Assembly: GCA_022478985.1 (NCBI GenBank)
Contig: JAKSZP010009198.1
Span: 62,001 to 126,000, forward strand
Direction of reading: 5' to 3'
DNA: 64,000 nucleotides
DNA from: Massospora cicadina
Lineage: Eukaryota; Entomophthoromycota; Entomophthoromycetes; Entomophthorales; Entomophthoraceae
The notes under the pieces are model-generated. The model had not been told where the DNA came from. It did not search any database and saw only the letters and a program-made list of their open reading frames with translations. Positions 42,130 to 54,187 of this stretch are shown in pieces. Made by a program: the position numbers and the translations under genes. Position 1 is the first letter of the stretch. Each line of letters opens with the position of its first letter.

Positions 42130-42270
42130 CAGTTGGTACAGTCAGTAACTGTTTGCCAGGAGGATTCTTCTATTGGATAGTTAACCTATTTGATTAGGTA
42201 CCATCGTTTTCCACAGGAGGTCTTAGTATCTAGAAACTCTTCCATCTTATACACCGCCTTTTCTGGGGTT
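42130..42270 (-). pseudogene. G3 chromodomain
   Basis: Minus-strand translation gives VYKMEEFLDTKTSCGKRWYL, then IK, a stop, and VNYPIEESSWQTV. This is the chromodomain pattern (YxVExILDxR...YLxKWxGYPxEExTWE). The stop replaces the first conserved Trp by a TGG to TAG change. In chromoviruses this module at the integrase end binds modified histone H3 and steers insertion. Confidence 0.8.
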
Positions 42271-42456
42271 TCTGGCTGTACAAGCTCTGGTTTTACTGGT
42301 TTGGGGTCTCTGAAATTTCCTTAGATGAGATACATTTAAAACTGGATGCGCGCATAATCCTTCCAGGAGTTCTAGTTCATATGCCACCTTTTTCACCTGT
42401 CAGATGATTTTATGGCCCTAGGTTAGAGGTCCAAACTTCTTACAATGTCCTGGTAA

Positions 42457-43430
42457 CTAGTAGTGTTTGGTGTTGATCATCACATAATCCTCATCTTTGA
42501 GGGGCGGAGACTTGTAGAAATGCACATCCACCTTCCTCTTCTGATCCTGAACAGCCTTCTCTAGGTTAGACTCCAGCTTCCTCAGATTTTCCTTCTTTCT
42601 ACTCACTAAATTATATGCCTCGGGGTTTATTCCCCCAACGTGGCCCTCCACCATCCATGGGTGATACCCATGGTTTGCGTAAAAGGGGACATGCTTGTTG
42701 ATGAGTTCAACAGGTTGTTATATGTGAACTGAGAAATTTTAAAGCTAGTTGATACATCGATCTTATCATGTGGGGAGATAGCACTGTAGGTACTATTTGA
42801 GGGTCTTATTGATCCTCTCCATCTAGCATCAGATTGAAGTTAAATTGTTGAGGAGCGGCATGGGTTAATTTTTAGATTTCCTAGGAGGTGGTCCAAGAAC
42901 CTAGAGATGAATTGTGGACCCCTTTTCGAGAAGATCTCGTCTGGGAGTCTGTGTCAGACAATGATCTCGCTTATTAATATTCCCATCATGTCCTTTTCTG
43001 GGACCTTTAAGGTGCACAGAGAAAAACTCCACATACTCATTAGTTGGTCTCCTACTATCATGACCGCGTCATAGCCCTCCAATTTCAAGTTCCTAGTAGT
43101 AAAATCAACGGTGAATGAGATCCACGGCATTATGCAATCTGCATGGGTCTCAACTTTCCCGCATGTTTGTGTTTGGAGAGTTTTAATCAGGCACAGGTAA
43201 GGCAGCATGTGGCATATCCTCTTATAGTTTCCGCTAGACCCAGCCAGGAATTGTTACAGCATAATAATTTGACTGCTGCCCCATAACAGGGTGTCCCACC
43301 AGAGGGTGGTCATGATGCAACTCAATGACAGTAGTATGGAGCTTGAGCGTTGGGACCCATTGGAGGTCTTTGTGCAGGATTAGGATCCCTTTATTCCTGT
43401 ATTTTTTGTGGAAGTCACTGGGGTTCTCTT
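42457..43430 (-). pseudogene. G3 integrase
   Basis: Minus-strand pieces: WISFTVDFTT (first Asp), then YDAVMIVGDQLM near 43050-43110; FSRKGPQFISRFLDHLL near 42900-42850, where SDRGPQF is usual so the second Asp appears lost; MERINKTLK near 42825; and a C-terminal Lys-rich segment, AVQDQKRKVDVHFYKSPPLK then DEDYVMINTKHY, at 42457-42654, the part before the chromodomain. Confidence 0.8.
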
Positions 43431-43679
43431 CCTAAATCTCCCTTTTATTCATGTTACTAATTTTGGTTCATCATTGGGATATCTGAATCCTCTTTGGTAA
43501 GTCAGAGAGTTCTTCATGTATTGCTGAAACACCTGGTGAGGGAGCATTGTAGCCGTGGTGAATGTGTCAAGATCTCCTTTCACGAAAATCATTTTTGTGT
43601 TCTGTTTTTTAGGTCTGGCAGTAAGTTGCTCTCCCTGGGCTTATATTCTATCTGGATGTCATACTAAAATGCTCTAGGT

Positions 43680-44040
43680 GCTAGCGGCATGTCTCTGATT
43701 CATCCTATGGGGCTCTTGTGGAACTTTAGAATCTTGTTTTTAGTCCAGATCGTGAACAGATAGCTCACATACAATAGATGATGCTGCCACTCACCTAGAA
43801 GTGTGACAATAGCCAAGAGTTCATTGTTATGAAATAGGGAGTTTGTTTCTGCTGGAAGCATCTTTCTGCTGTGATTTTGCATACCAGTTGCTCCAAAATG
43901 TTCTCGTCAGTTTGTAGGAGGACTGACTCTATGGTAAAATTGGAGGCATCAATCTCCGCAATAAATGGACAGTTGGCGTCATGGTGCACTAGAACTGGTG
44001 CTGTGAGAAGGGCGTCCTTAATAGCTTGGAACGCCATCTT
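43680..44040 (-). pseudogene. G3 RNase H
   Basis: Minus-strand frame 43795-44037 reads AFQAIKDALLTAPVLVHHDA then CPFIAEIDASNFTIESVLLQ; EIDASNF holds the first catalytic Asp. The frame shift near 43870 leads to NNELLAIVTLLGEWQHHLLY, matching the KELLAIV block with its catalytic Glu. HTDH is not seen intact. Confidence 0.83.
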
Positions 44041-44059
44041 TTTATCTTATTACCATCAG

Positions 44060-45060
44060 AAAAGGGACATGCCTTGTCAGCGGGGATAAGGAGCAACCAT
44101 CTCCAAGAGGTCCTTGATAAATTTCCTTATGAAATTTACCACCCCTTAGAAGCTGTGCTCACCCATCTTATTCGTTGGCACTGACAACTACTTCACCGCT
44201 GTCAGCTTGTCCATGCAGAAAGAAATTCCCTTTTTAAATACAAAGTTGCCCAGAAAGGATAGTGAGCCCTTGTAGAACTCACATTAAGAGTTTTAAAATG
44301 GAGATTTGCCTTATCTAGCACCCTGAAGACCTTACAGGCGCACTCCATGTTAGTTTCTCAAACTTGGAGAGCACCAAGATGTTTTTACTTATGCAAAACA
44401 GCATTTCCCTTTCAAATCTCCATGCGCTTGGTCAATGGTCCATTGGAAACCACTGTGCATTGTTAAGTCCAAACGGCATAACCTTGTACTCATACACAAC
44501 CAGGTGACAATTATAATCCATGTATTGTTGGTGTTTGGCAATAACTGGTTTTTGGTTGAAGACGCCTACTAGATCCAACTTTAAGAACACTTTGCTTCCC
44601 AAGATCATCTGAGAGATTCTCACCATCAGTGGGATGGGTTATGGGTCCTTTAAGTTATGGAGTTCAGTCAGCGGTAGTCTACACAGGGGCAGAGCTCGCT
44701 ATTTGCCTTGTTAACCAGATGTATGTGTGACATCACTGGGGATTTTGAAGGAGCAATTATCTCTCATTCTGACATGTCCTTCACATACTTTTTCAGGGCT
44801 TCCTTCGACCCAGGGTTCTGATGGTACATTGGGCTTCTTTTAGGAATTTTGACGTCCCCTTTGAACTTTAATGAGAACATGAAGGGGCCATGTGGAGCGC
44901 AGATGAAGCGATGTTTCTCTGAAACAGGTGTTCATAGTCTCTAAACTCTATTAATACCCTTTCCATCTACATTCCTAAGTACACGATGTTCAAGCCAGGC
45001 CTGCTTCTGCCCAAGGTAAAGAATTCTAACATTATCGGCTCTAGATCCTTAGATGAGGCC
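44060..45060 (-). pseudogene. G3 reverse transcriptase
   Basis: Minus-strand pieces read CPCVDYR, a stop, LNSIT near 44690; MILGSKVFLKLDLVGVFNQK (first catalytic Asp) and VVYEYKVMPFGLNNAQ at 44432-44626. Several stops interrupt. The YxDD motif region (about 44350-44400) is not intact. Confidence 0.8.
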
Positions 45061-45429
45061 TCCCCAACCCTCCTCCAAGTCAGAGTGCGGGGAGTACTTG
45101 TGACACCACCTCATACCCAAAATGATAGGATAGGCAGATTCTGGATGGCGCTGAAGGTTTCCTAGAAAAGTTGTGGTCCTGTTGTAGTTTTAGTTTCAGC
45201 TCAAATTACCAGCATTCTGAAGACTTTGTGGTGTCTGCAGGGTTACGATGTCCTTTTCCACATTAGCACTTTCAGTTTTATAGCTAACTCCCAGTCCAAG
45301 TAGCTTTCTTCAGCCTCGTGTCCAAAAGTACCCACAACTTCTCAATCTTGACTCTTTTTACTTTCTTTTCATGATTTAGCGTAAAATTAACAAACAGTTA
45401 AGAAGAACCATTTTCTTTTTTGAGCAAAG

Positions 45430-46325
45430 AGATGTGAGCTGAGGTCAGGTCAAGATTGTACTCAGGGGCATCTAATCCTCTGGAAGTTGCCTATACTGGG
45501 GCCGCAAGGCATGAAGCGGGTTCAATGGTGGCTACCTGCTCCTGTTATCCTGCATGGTTGGAGAAAGGCTCTGACCTCGTGCGTCATCCACAGAATCTTC
45601 TGTGGTTCCCAGGAACATGGTCCCTGGATTGGGACAGGGCTAACTGATTTTCCATCTGGGAGGCAACTGTGACTTCCTCCTCTAAGGTCGCCCCTGGGAA
45701 GGTGGTGGCCATAGCAGTGATATGTTTGGTCATAGATTCTGTTAAAACATCTGTGCAAGCTGGAAGGGGTCACTTTTGCAGCTTTGGCTAGAACCTGAAA
45801 CAGCTGGGAATACTCCATGATGGCCAATATTCCTTTCTGAGGGATAGAGTGCTGAATAGGTGACTTCCTTAGAGTTATTTGGGGTGGCGGCTCTTTTGAT
45901 CAAATGGAGACATTCCTCTATAGAGGTTGGAAGAGCTGGCTGTGTTTCAAGAGGTCAGTGAGCCAGATGGATAGGTACTTCAAAAGATCAGCTATCACCT
46001 GGGTGATCTGGAAGGATGCCGCCGTGGTCCCACCTGTAGTCATGGTGAGACAAGTCTTCAATATTATGTAGGAGAAAATTCTGTGCATTACACTCAATTC
46101 TTCCGGGGTCAGTGCTTTTCTAAACTCAAACGTGGTGTCAAAGCGTTGGAAATAATCAGTGGGTTTTCCTCAGGATGGGAAAAGGTGAGCGGCTCCACTT
46201 AAGAACAGGATGGAAAAGATGTCCATCAGGAGAGTGGTTGTGTTCTTGTACCAAGTGGGTAGGGCTCTTTCATAAGGCTTCTCCATTCCCATCCCAGAAA
46301 AGGGAGATGATATTAATGAACTTCA
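45430..46325 (-). pseudogene. G3 gag remnant
   Basis: Just inside the right LTR, the minus strand reads SSPFSGMGMEKPYERALPTW, YKNTTTLLMDIFSILFL, then KPTDYFQRFDTTFEFRKALT-type sequence and, at 45522-45827, MAIMEYSQLFQVLAKAAKVT. Helical, no enzyme motif. Its position between LTR and pol supports gag. No zinc knuckle was found. Confidence 0.6.
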
Positions 46326-46330
46326 TCTGA

Positions 46331-48067
46331 TGTGATGAACAGGATCTTTCCACATCACCATGGAACAGAAAGGCAGGAGGGCCCAGGCAAGGGCCCACAA
46401 GCGGAGAGTGCGGCGGTGGTTAAATCCTTATTTGTTGGTGTTCTAATTTCAGCAGAATCATTGAGATACGTCAAAGGGTTTTTGCGCATGGTTGAGCCCA
46501 CTGAGCAATAGAATGGACATTGTGGGAATCATTTGTCCTCAAAGAACACGTAAGGTAAATATATAATAAATGGGAGCTATTTCTCTGATTACACTTCTTT
46601 ATTTTGACTTTTAATATTTCATGTGGATGCTCTCTGCTCTGGTCCTTTTTCTTACTAACAACCTCCTCAATTCAATCTTCTCATCTCGCTGATATATCAG
46701 CGACCTCAGTCAATACCAACCCTTTTTCTTATACTATCTGTTCTGCCATATTCTCATTGGTTCTGGAAGAGTTCATCACTTATTAAATTCACAATCACCC
46801 TAATTTGAGGCGATCCACTCATTAAAAGTCATATGTCAACATCTCATTATTTATTGTTCTTTGACATCACCCTATTTCTAGATTAAGAGGTGAGCCAAAA
46901 TACCTTTCCAACCCAATAATACTACATCCTAAGGCAATTGAACAATCATAACTCATAATTAGGCTCAATGAATTATACCCAAACTGCAATACAGACTTAG
47001 GGCTTACTGTTCAGTCATATCAAAATTGTGACAGTTGTCTTGATAATTAGTTATTGATTTATTTTTAAAAAAGTTAAGGATGATACTGATGCTTAGTAGG
47101 ATTGTCTGTCCGCCAGAGAGGGCTTACAGAGAGGTGACAGCTTTGTCAAAGTCTGAGGTATTGTCCATTTTCCATTCAAAACCCAGTGTACCCATCCCCC
47201 AAAATCTTCCTACAAATGATTTCAATATTTTAAAATCTATTCATAATTTAAAAAAACTATTATATATTTTAGAAGACAAAGTTGCCTTAAGCATCTCCAT
47301 CAAATTGTATTTATTTATATACAACAGGAGATATGACAGAACTTGTTCTTGCAGAGTCCACAGGAGGCGGGCTATCTGAAGGCTTGTCTCAAGTATCCTA
47401 GCCTCCTATATTCTCGTCTGGGACCATTCTAATCTATATGTTGAGTATCTCAGCCGTTACAGAAATCTGTTCACATTTATTTTCGCTATAAGGGCAAATC
47501 AAAGCTCAGCGTTCTCATTTGTTCTTATACAAACTTTTATATTAATTTCAATTAAACCTTTCTTGGAGGCTTCTGATTCACTAGGCGACCATTTTTCTCT
47601 ATTCTCAATATTCTTTCTTTTGGCATAATTAGGGTTGGCAGCTTCTGAATTACTGATCTGCACTTCTTCATGGTTCTTAACGATCTCCCATCATTGCAAA
47701 TTTGGGTTGGTGTCCTCTGATTCTCTGTATCATCATTTCAATTGGCCATTGTCATCCTCACGCTCAGCAGATTTTGAGTTGACAGCCTCTGATTTGATGT
47801 GCCACAATTAATCTTTGCCATCAACGTTCTCACGCCCAAAGGAATTTGAGTTAGTGTTCTTTAATTGGACCAAACATCGTTTCCACTGGGCCTTGCCTCC
47901 TCCACTCTAAGATTTATTTAGTTTGTTGGAATCTGACTTATCAGAATAACGTTTTTGAGGGCCATCGCCCTTATAACCTATAACTTTTTTATTACTAATA
48001 TTAGACATAATCTCTACTGTAGGGAAGATTAAGGCTATGTCAGTCAGGAAGAGCCTTTACCATCACA
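46331..48067 (-). repeat. G3 5' LTR (right), with a ~600-bp extra segment
   Basis: Homologous to 40967-42074 at both ends, but 629 bp longer. The extra DNA lies at about 46433-47040, between GGCGGTGGTTAAATCC and AAAAAGTTAAGGATG. On the plus strand the LTR runs TGTGATGAACAGG to TTTACCATCACA. Confidence 0.85.
46433..47040. other. Unidentified ~600-bp insertion in the G3 right LTR
   Basis: Absent from the left LTR. Its left end, TGTTGGTGTTC, and a TGTGACA near 47032 could be LTR-like ends, but no duplication was found and I cannot match it to G1 or G2 LTRs. Its longest open frame is about 60 codons. Confidence 0.4.
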
Positions 48068-48664
48068 TATATTACCTTCAATGGGGCTGATATGATCGCT
48101 TTAGTCAATTTATGGGCTGAATTGACTTAGGAATTTATGATAGCCTTTGCTGTGACCAGAAGAGGATTTGCATAATATTAAAAAACTCATCTAATAAATG
48201 AGTTCATACAGGAGATGTCTGAGAGGTATATAATACCAGCCCCTGTTCAATTAATTAATTATCATCATCATTTATCCAATGATTATCATTAATATTGTTT
48301 TATTATTAGTAGACATAGTTTTCGTCTATTATCCTTATGTTGTCTCTGCCTGTAATCTACAGTCTATATTAAATAATTACTAAGCGTTCTATACTTCCCA
48401 AAGAGAAGTACTCAGCTTATTTGCCTGCCAGAGAAATAATCTTAGTTGCAAAGATTATTTCCTATCTTAAGTTGCAAAGACAGAAGTCCCATTTAAATAG
48501 CTAGTAAAATTAAGAAAGTAAGCGTACCAGAGTTATTTGGCCTTTATTGAGGATTACCAGAGTATCCACTTTCTGATTATGAGCAGGAGCTTTACTAAAG
48601 CCAGCATATAATTTCAATTTACCTTCTAAGTAATTTAGCTTGCACCATCAGCTTTAATTTAGCC
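48068..48664 (+). repeat. G2 3' LTR, part 2 (right of G3)
   Basis: Resumes the LTR and matches 18040-18600 plus 23888-23922, for example GAATTGACTTAGGAATTTAT here against GAATTGACTTGGGGATTTAT near 18091. Added to 40416-40966 it gives 1148 bp, equal to the 5' LTR. Confidence 0.88.
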
Positions 48665-48669
48665 CTCCA

Positions 48670-49200
48670 AAGAGGCAGTTGCCCCCATGAGTGCTGCCTT
48701 TCCAATAAGTTTTTGTAAGTCCAGTCAAAGTTTTGGCCAAGGGACTGCCTCCTTTCAAAAAATGCTGAAATTAAATCAGCTTGGATGAGGATTAAACTTT
48801 ACATGAAAATCACTCCAACCTATGTATGGTGCTTATCAATGAAACCTTGTATTGGATCAATGTCCCAAATTAATCAAAGACCAAAGTGATGCTAAAACCC
48901 ACCAGCGGAGTGACAAAGGGTTCTCTACTCTTTGATCAAATCTTTGGCTTCTCCAAGACTTCTAGAAGGTCTTTTCAATCTCAGGGGGTTGATACTCACA
49001 CTGAGACTTCACCCCTAAAAAGCTATAAATGGTGAATTGTATGATTAATTTCAGTATATTTTTTAATACCCAGTCACACCTTTGATTAATGCAAAAGTGC
49101 ATAGTTCATAATGAAGTAATCCCATTAGCGAACGCTGAAGATAGTTCACCACATAATTGTTTAACCTTTAAAGTATCTGGCAAATAAAATCAATAATCCA
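48670..49200 (+). mobile_element. H2, probable third segment with 3' end
   Basis: If G2 split H2, about 550-600 bp of H2 should follow the G2 right flank. GTATCTGGCAAATAAA at 49173-49188 resembles GTATCTCAAATAAA of the H3 tail at the right distance, giving H2 a total of about 1.83 kb. The body in between is too decayed to align by eye, so this is an inference from position and tail. Confidence 0.4.
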
Positions 49201-50686
49201 AAACAGGTGCTTTCTGATAGGGCCTCTTGAGGAAATCAGGAGAATATGTATTTCTCAAAGATGGATCTTCTCAGAAGATATATATCCCACAACAAGAATA
49301 AGAATTGAGTGTGACAAGCTTGGTTCGTTCCAGCCAACAAGATGTACATATTTACAGCATGATAACTTTACAATACAATGCACCCATGGAAATCTATATT
49401 CCGCCCCTGATAAGCAACCTACAAAATACATTCAGTTGAGGTTGCTCAAACATTGGAAGACCTTCTTTTTGGAACTCTGAAACCTGGTCAACAATCAAAC
49501 AAGACTTGATCTAAGCAGGTTGATATTAAATTTATTCATCTATATAACCACAGCTATCCTTCCAATCATGACAGTGGGAGTTACTCAAACTCAGGTTTAT
49601 ATCCAGCTATTTGTTCGCATGGCTCTTCATCATTAACTACAACTTTTAGATTTGTATAACACGGAGATTCAGAGACAATTAAGCCTCACTAACCAACTTC
49701 ACTCTAAGCTCATCAAGCTATATGAGTTTGTCTTAGACTTTGGCTGGAAAAACTATGAGTCAACTGTTGACAACTGTAGCAAGATCACCAACTACAAAAT
49801 TATTTTGTTTAGTTTATTCATGAAATTGGTGTATACTTTAAAGATGAGATTTCCCAGCAGTTTAATAATGCTAATGTTCCAATAAATGCACGAGTTGACT
49901 AAATTTTAACTGATTTTTGACATAATTATCTGAACAACAGCAGCTCTATAAAGCTCAGATTGAAAATTTAACAGTACTACTGCCAGCTTAGAGAAGTGAC
50001 CCACACTTGGATCACTACAGAAACAACTGTCACCATCAAGCCCCATGGCCCTAGAGGCCCCAAAGATCCTAGGGTATGAAAGCTATGCAAGCCCAGAATT
50101 TACTAGCCCTGCGCCAATCATAGATAAGAACCATGAAGCACAAATTGCCAATTTGAAGCAATAATATTGGTGTAGCTTGAAGAGGCTGGATGGATGACAT
50201 TGGAAAATATTTCAACTCAAATCTAACTCTGACTGCTTCCCATGACAAAATTAAGTTTCTTTTTTATCTTGTTCTGACATGCCTGCCTGATAGAGGCCAG
50301 TAAAGCTGCCATGAAGGACATATTGACGCCAAACCTCGCGGATTAAGAGCTTGGAAGCCCAGCATCAAATAGACTTTCCAAAAGTTCTTGTCCAAGCTTC
50401 TGAGGATCAACGTATTCAATAACCTAGCTTCAAAACCAGTACTGATATAGTGGATAACTTAGGTCTTAACATATAAGCTGATCTTCACAGCTTTTTGGCA
50501 ACAGATGAACCAATTTTTGCACAGCAGATCCTTTTATGACTGAACTTATAAAATTGGCAGATTTTTGATCCCTGCTACTCATGTCCTAACAGAGCTAGTT
50601 AACTCTTTTTAGCTCATTTTTTTGGAGAATTATGTAATGGGCATGGAAAGCATCAAATCTTTCCTTTTTATCTATGAGGGTGCCAT
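49201..50686. other. Unassigned decayed DNA
   Basis: The longest open frame is 77 codons at 49652-49885. No transposon domain, tandem repeat or host gene is recognised. It may be an old gag or unique DNA. Confidence 0.4.
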
Positions 50687-51591
50687 TTTCATGGCTTGAG
50701 AGTGACAGATATAATGGAGACAAACACTAAGGACAAATCTGCATGTTAGGAGGCCAAGAAGGTGAGGTTGGCAGGCCTCCCTGACCTCAAGCATACCTTG
50801 GACTTATGCTGGGTTAGGCGAGGTAAGCCCAGGTTAGTCCCAGGGATGTAAGAGAAGTTTGGCTCAGTATAACAGCAGATGCATTAAAATGAACTAGCTT
50901 TTCATTTAACAAAAACGGCGCACTTCAGTTTCTCAGCAAACGGGGTCTTGAAACCTGTTTAGTTTTCGAAATTTCTAGCTCAGGTCAACCTCTTGTAAAA
51001 TTGATAACCCGAGTTTTTTCAATTACCAAGTATAATTCTCAGCTTTATGAAAGCATGCACTTATTGGTGCACCTCAGCTTAGCACACTTCCATTAAACGG
51101 TTGCTCCCCCAAATTCCCTTAAATCTATTTTCTTAAGACCAATCTATCATTCGTCGACTTCCCCATAATAAGGAACCCTTTTCTAGTATACAACTTTTCA
51201 ATGTGTTACCTTAGACAAACCTGTGCGCAGACCTCTTCAAGGAGGTTTTGCACAAGCTTAGCTATTTAGTTCTAACAACTGTAACTCTATCCCCTCATGC
51301 ACCGTTGGGCTGTCTAGGTTCCCTCCAACCTGTGCCACCTAAACACTCCCGCTCTGAGCACTGCTTGAGAATAAACCCCACTCTGGGGTTCACTCAAGCC
51401 TGGTTGTTAGTTTAATTTTGGCTTTTCTCTTTACTGCTAACTACCCTCGCCCTAAGTTACTACAGCTAAAGCACCCTCTGCTGGGCTCTAGTAACATTTT
51501 TATTAACAACTAGTTCCCTGGTGTTGGCCCTGTGCACCATGAACTACCATGCTGGGAACAGGAGAGTTATAGACACTCTCCTTACATTAGT
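50687..51591 (+). repeat. LTR of an older G4-related chromovirus (G4b)
   Basis: A diverged version of the G4 LTR, aligning from TTTCATGGCTTGAG to GACACTCTCCTTACA at its end. The last part, GGGAACAGGAGAGTTATAGA, is identical to that of G4. Confidence 0.78.
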
Positions 51592-52219
51592 CAACCAACT
51601 TTTTTTGTTACTAAGTGCATGAACTTTTCTGTGTGAGGCTTTCAATAAGTGCAAACGGTGTGCGCCAGCTGTTGGCCACAGCCAGGGTGGGGCTCACCAC
51701 TGTTTACTCTTTTTCCTGAAGGTTGAAGCAACTTGGCGTTATTCTAACTTTCTCCAATTGGAATGTAACCACCCTTCTTGCTCATACCCAGTGGATACAG
51801 ATGCTTTGCAATCTGAGAGTCGTGATTACCCAACTTTCCACCAAAATTAATAAAACTGAATCAAATAATTGGTTTTTCTTTGGCACCATATTTGGATGGT
51901 GCAGGCGGTGTCTTTGATGACGAGCCTGGCGGTGATGGCCTTGGATAACGTTGGACAACCAGTTGCCAAAATTAGAATAAGGTTGTTTGTGACTAAAAAC
52001 ACATTTCTATAATGACATTTCCATATATACCACTGAGTAAAGTCTCTTCCCATATGTCCTAGATATGGACCCCATTTCAGTGTATTAGATCACTCCAGAA
52101 AACTCACGCTTGACCACAACCATGATCTGCGGAACCCATGGGATGGAGAAAGTGTTACAATTAAATTATAAAAACATTTATGCAGTGGCTGAAGATATGG
52201 TGGGATATGTGGCCTCAGT
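51592..52219 (+). pseudogene. G4b leader and gag start, truncated by G4
   Basis: Follows the G4b LTR with the same ~300-bp leader as G4 (TTAGTCAACCAAC start, GTGCGCCAGCTGTTGGCC near 51660). From about 51897 it matches the G4 gag start, and it ends in VAEDMVGYVASV at 52219, where the G4 5' LTR begins. G4 has PAEGMVGYVASVVRVANYP at the same place. Confidence 0.7.
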
Positions 52220-53069
52220 TGTCATGGTTAAATGACATCATAGTGGGGACCACCCTAAGGATAAGGCTGGGCGACAGGAGGCCTAGAAGGTGAAGCTTTA
52301 GCCCTCCTGACCTCAGGCACACACTAGACCAACTCTTGGTACAAGCTAAATATGCCCAGGTTGATATTAGTGAAGTGCAGAATGCCCATCCCCTTTTGTC
52401 AGCCCAGGTGTTAAAATGAGTGGTATATGTAATTAACCATGACAGCACTATTCAGTTGATTTAGGAACAGGGGTTCAAAACCTGTTCCATTTACAAAACT
52501 ACACATTTGGCTCAGAATTAACTTCAATTGATTACTCGAGTGAAGTCAGTTTCATTATTCTACCAATTTATATGGTAGTGTGTGCCTATTGGTGAATCAG
52601 TGCTTGGCCCACTTCAGCAAACCCCAAATTTCCCTGACAAAGTTTAAACTGCTTTCCATGACCAACATTCCTTGTTGGTCGACTTTCCTAATAAATCTTT
52701 CCCGTTTTCCCATTTTATTTATGTTATCTCTAACAATCCTGTACATGGACCTCTTCGAGGAGGTCTCACGCTATGTTAACCAGTCCATTTTAAATACAAT
52801 TAAATTTCAACTGGTACATCATTGGGTCACCCAGGTTCCCTCCAACCTGGAAAGTTTACCCCCTTTCCCTTGGTGCACCGCGTCACTTTTGGTCAGTTAT
52901 TTCCTATTCAGATCGCACTTCTTTTTATTAAGTTATTATTGCTTCAGAACCCTCTGCTGGGCTATAGTAACTTTTAAACTAACATCTGGTTCCCTGGCGT
53001 TGGCCTTGTGCACCGTGCACTACCACGCTGGGAACAGGAGAGTTATAGACACTCTCCTTACATTAGTCA
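52220..53069 (+). repeat. G4 5' LTR
   Basis: Starts TGTCATGGTTAAATGACATC and ends CACTCTCCTTACA, the last base pair shared with the 3' LTR. The end was set where similarity with the 3' LTR stops. Confidence 0.85.
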
Positions 53070-53369
53070 ACCAACCTCTCAATTCTATATGCATGAAATT
53101 TTTCCATGTGGAACTTTTCTGAGGTGTAAACGGTGGGCGCCAGCTGTGGGCTTCAGCTGTGGTCAACAGCATCGCCTTTTTCTTTTTCCTGAATGTTGGA
53201 GCACCTCAGCGTTATTATGGTTGCCTCCAACTGGAAAGCACCCACCCTTTGTGCTTGTACCTGGTGGATATGGATGCTTTGAGGTACAAAAGTCATGATA
53301 GCCTGACTTTCCACCAAAAGATTCAATTCCAATTTAAATAAACGAGTTTTACTTTGACAGCGCGTTCAG

Positions 53370-53960
53370 ATGATGCCGGCGGAATTGGAACAGATGGTCC
53401 TGGGGGCGTTGGACTTGAATAACGTCGGGCACTCCGTTGCAATTAGGGGAATAAGGTCATTCACATCTAAGAACGCGTTTTATGATAAAGAACTTATCCA
53501 AGCCTCTGAGCCGTTTCTTAGCTTTTATGGCCTATATGAGAACCTATTCCAGTATATCAAATAACCCCTGGGAACCCTCTTTTGACCTTTACCATGATCC
53601 ATGGCTCTCAGAAAGTGGAGAAAGAACTTTAATTATAAATATGATAAAATATATGCACCTGCAGAAGGAATGGTGGGGTATGTGGCCTCAGTAGTAAGAG
53701 TGGCCAACTATCCCTCCCCCTTCTATGATTCCAAAGCATACCCTGATGGCGTGCTAGCGCCAGATGAAGCATTTTCTGGTGAAGTGATGACGTTTTCTGC
53801 TTTAAATAAAGACCATTTGGGGTATTTTCTACTGACTGCTATCCTGTCATCCCCTTTAGGGAATTTCAGCACCACTATTCTGGTGGATACTGGCAACATG
53901 GAAAACTTTATGGACCAAAGCCTAGCCAATTACCTTGGGCTGAGTTACTTGTCTGGTGGT
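53370..53960 (+). pseudogene. G4 gag-like start and aspartic protease
   Basis: The first frame (53370-53564) begins MMPAELEQMVLGALDLNNVG and stops early. The next (53601-53984) reads AEGMVGYVASVVRVANYPSP, then FSTTILVDTGNMENFMDQSL, where DTG is the protease active site and NFMD the usual following block. No capsid-length region or zinc knuckle lies between LTR and protease, so gag is short or deleted. ILGLEWWWKF near 54090 (another frame) is the ILGLPWL-like end of the protease. Confidence 0.8.
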
Positions 53961-54187
53961 ATGGTTAGAGGAGGGGCGTCCTAAGGTATTCCCACTCTGA
54001 AGGTCGTTGGGACAGTGGACTATCATGTTGGCAAATACCACTTGTCTGATCACTTCCAAGCTATCAAAAACCTCTTGTGCCCTATCATTTTGGGTTTGGA
54101 GTGGTGGTGGAAGTTTGTCGTTAGAACCAACTTGAAAGAGAATACCTATTCCTAACAGTAAAGAATGGTCGCACACTAGTTTTTCCT

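Larger units (their letters stand above)
40967..48067 (-). mobile_element. G3: Ty3/gypsy chromovirus, minus strand, inside the G2 3' LTR
   Basis: Two inverted-reading LTRs (40967-42074 and 46331-48067), each TGTGATG...TCACA in outline, enclose 4256 bp with gag, RT, RNase H, integrase and a chromodomain on the minus strand. Insertion into the G2 LTR is proved by the LTR continuing on both sides and by the equal length of the rejoined LTR (1148 bp). A clean 5-bp duplication is not evident (left flank AATAA, right flank TATAT). Confidence 0.88.
17488..48664 (+). mobile_element. G2: Ty3/gypsy LTR retrotransposon expanded by nested insertions
   Basis: The two LTRs are both 1148 bp once LINE L3 (left) and G3 (right) are removed. 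The internal region runs from a TGGTGCTCAC primer-binding site to a GGGGGGAAA purine tract and carries remnants of gag, protease, RT, RNase H and integrase in gypsy order. Inside it lie H3, H4, H5, H6 and a small hairpin element. Flanks are TTCCA on the left (17483-17487) and CTCCA on the right (48665-48669), a 4/5 match expected for an aged 5-bp duplication. Its protease resembles that of G1, so the two are related lineages. Confidence 0.85.

Noticed and set aside
48068..48110. Clean 5-bp duplication for G3
   Set aside because: Left flank AATAA and right flank TATAT agree poorly; I do not claim a duplication, and rely on continuity of the G2 LTR instead.
52580..53122. 180-codon open frame, hydrophobic, in the G4 5' LTR
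   Set aside because: It spans the LTR end into the leader, and the same frame in the 3' LTR and in the G4b LTR is interrupted and switches frame (only SLALALCTVHYHAGN is kept). It looks like chance in pyrimidine-rich DNA. I keep it out of the gene list.
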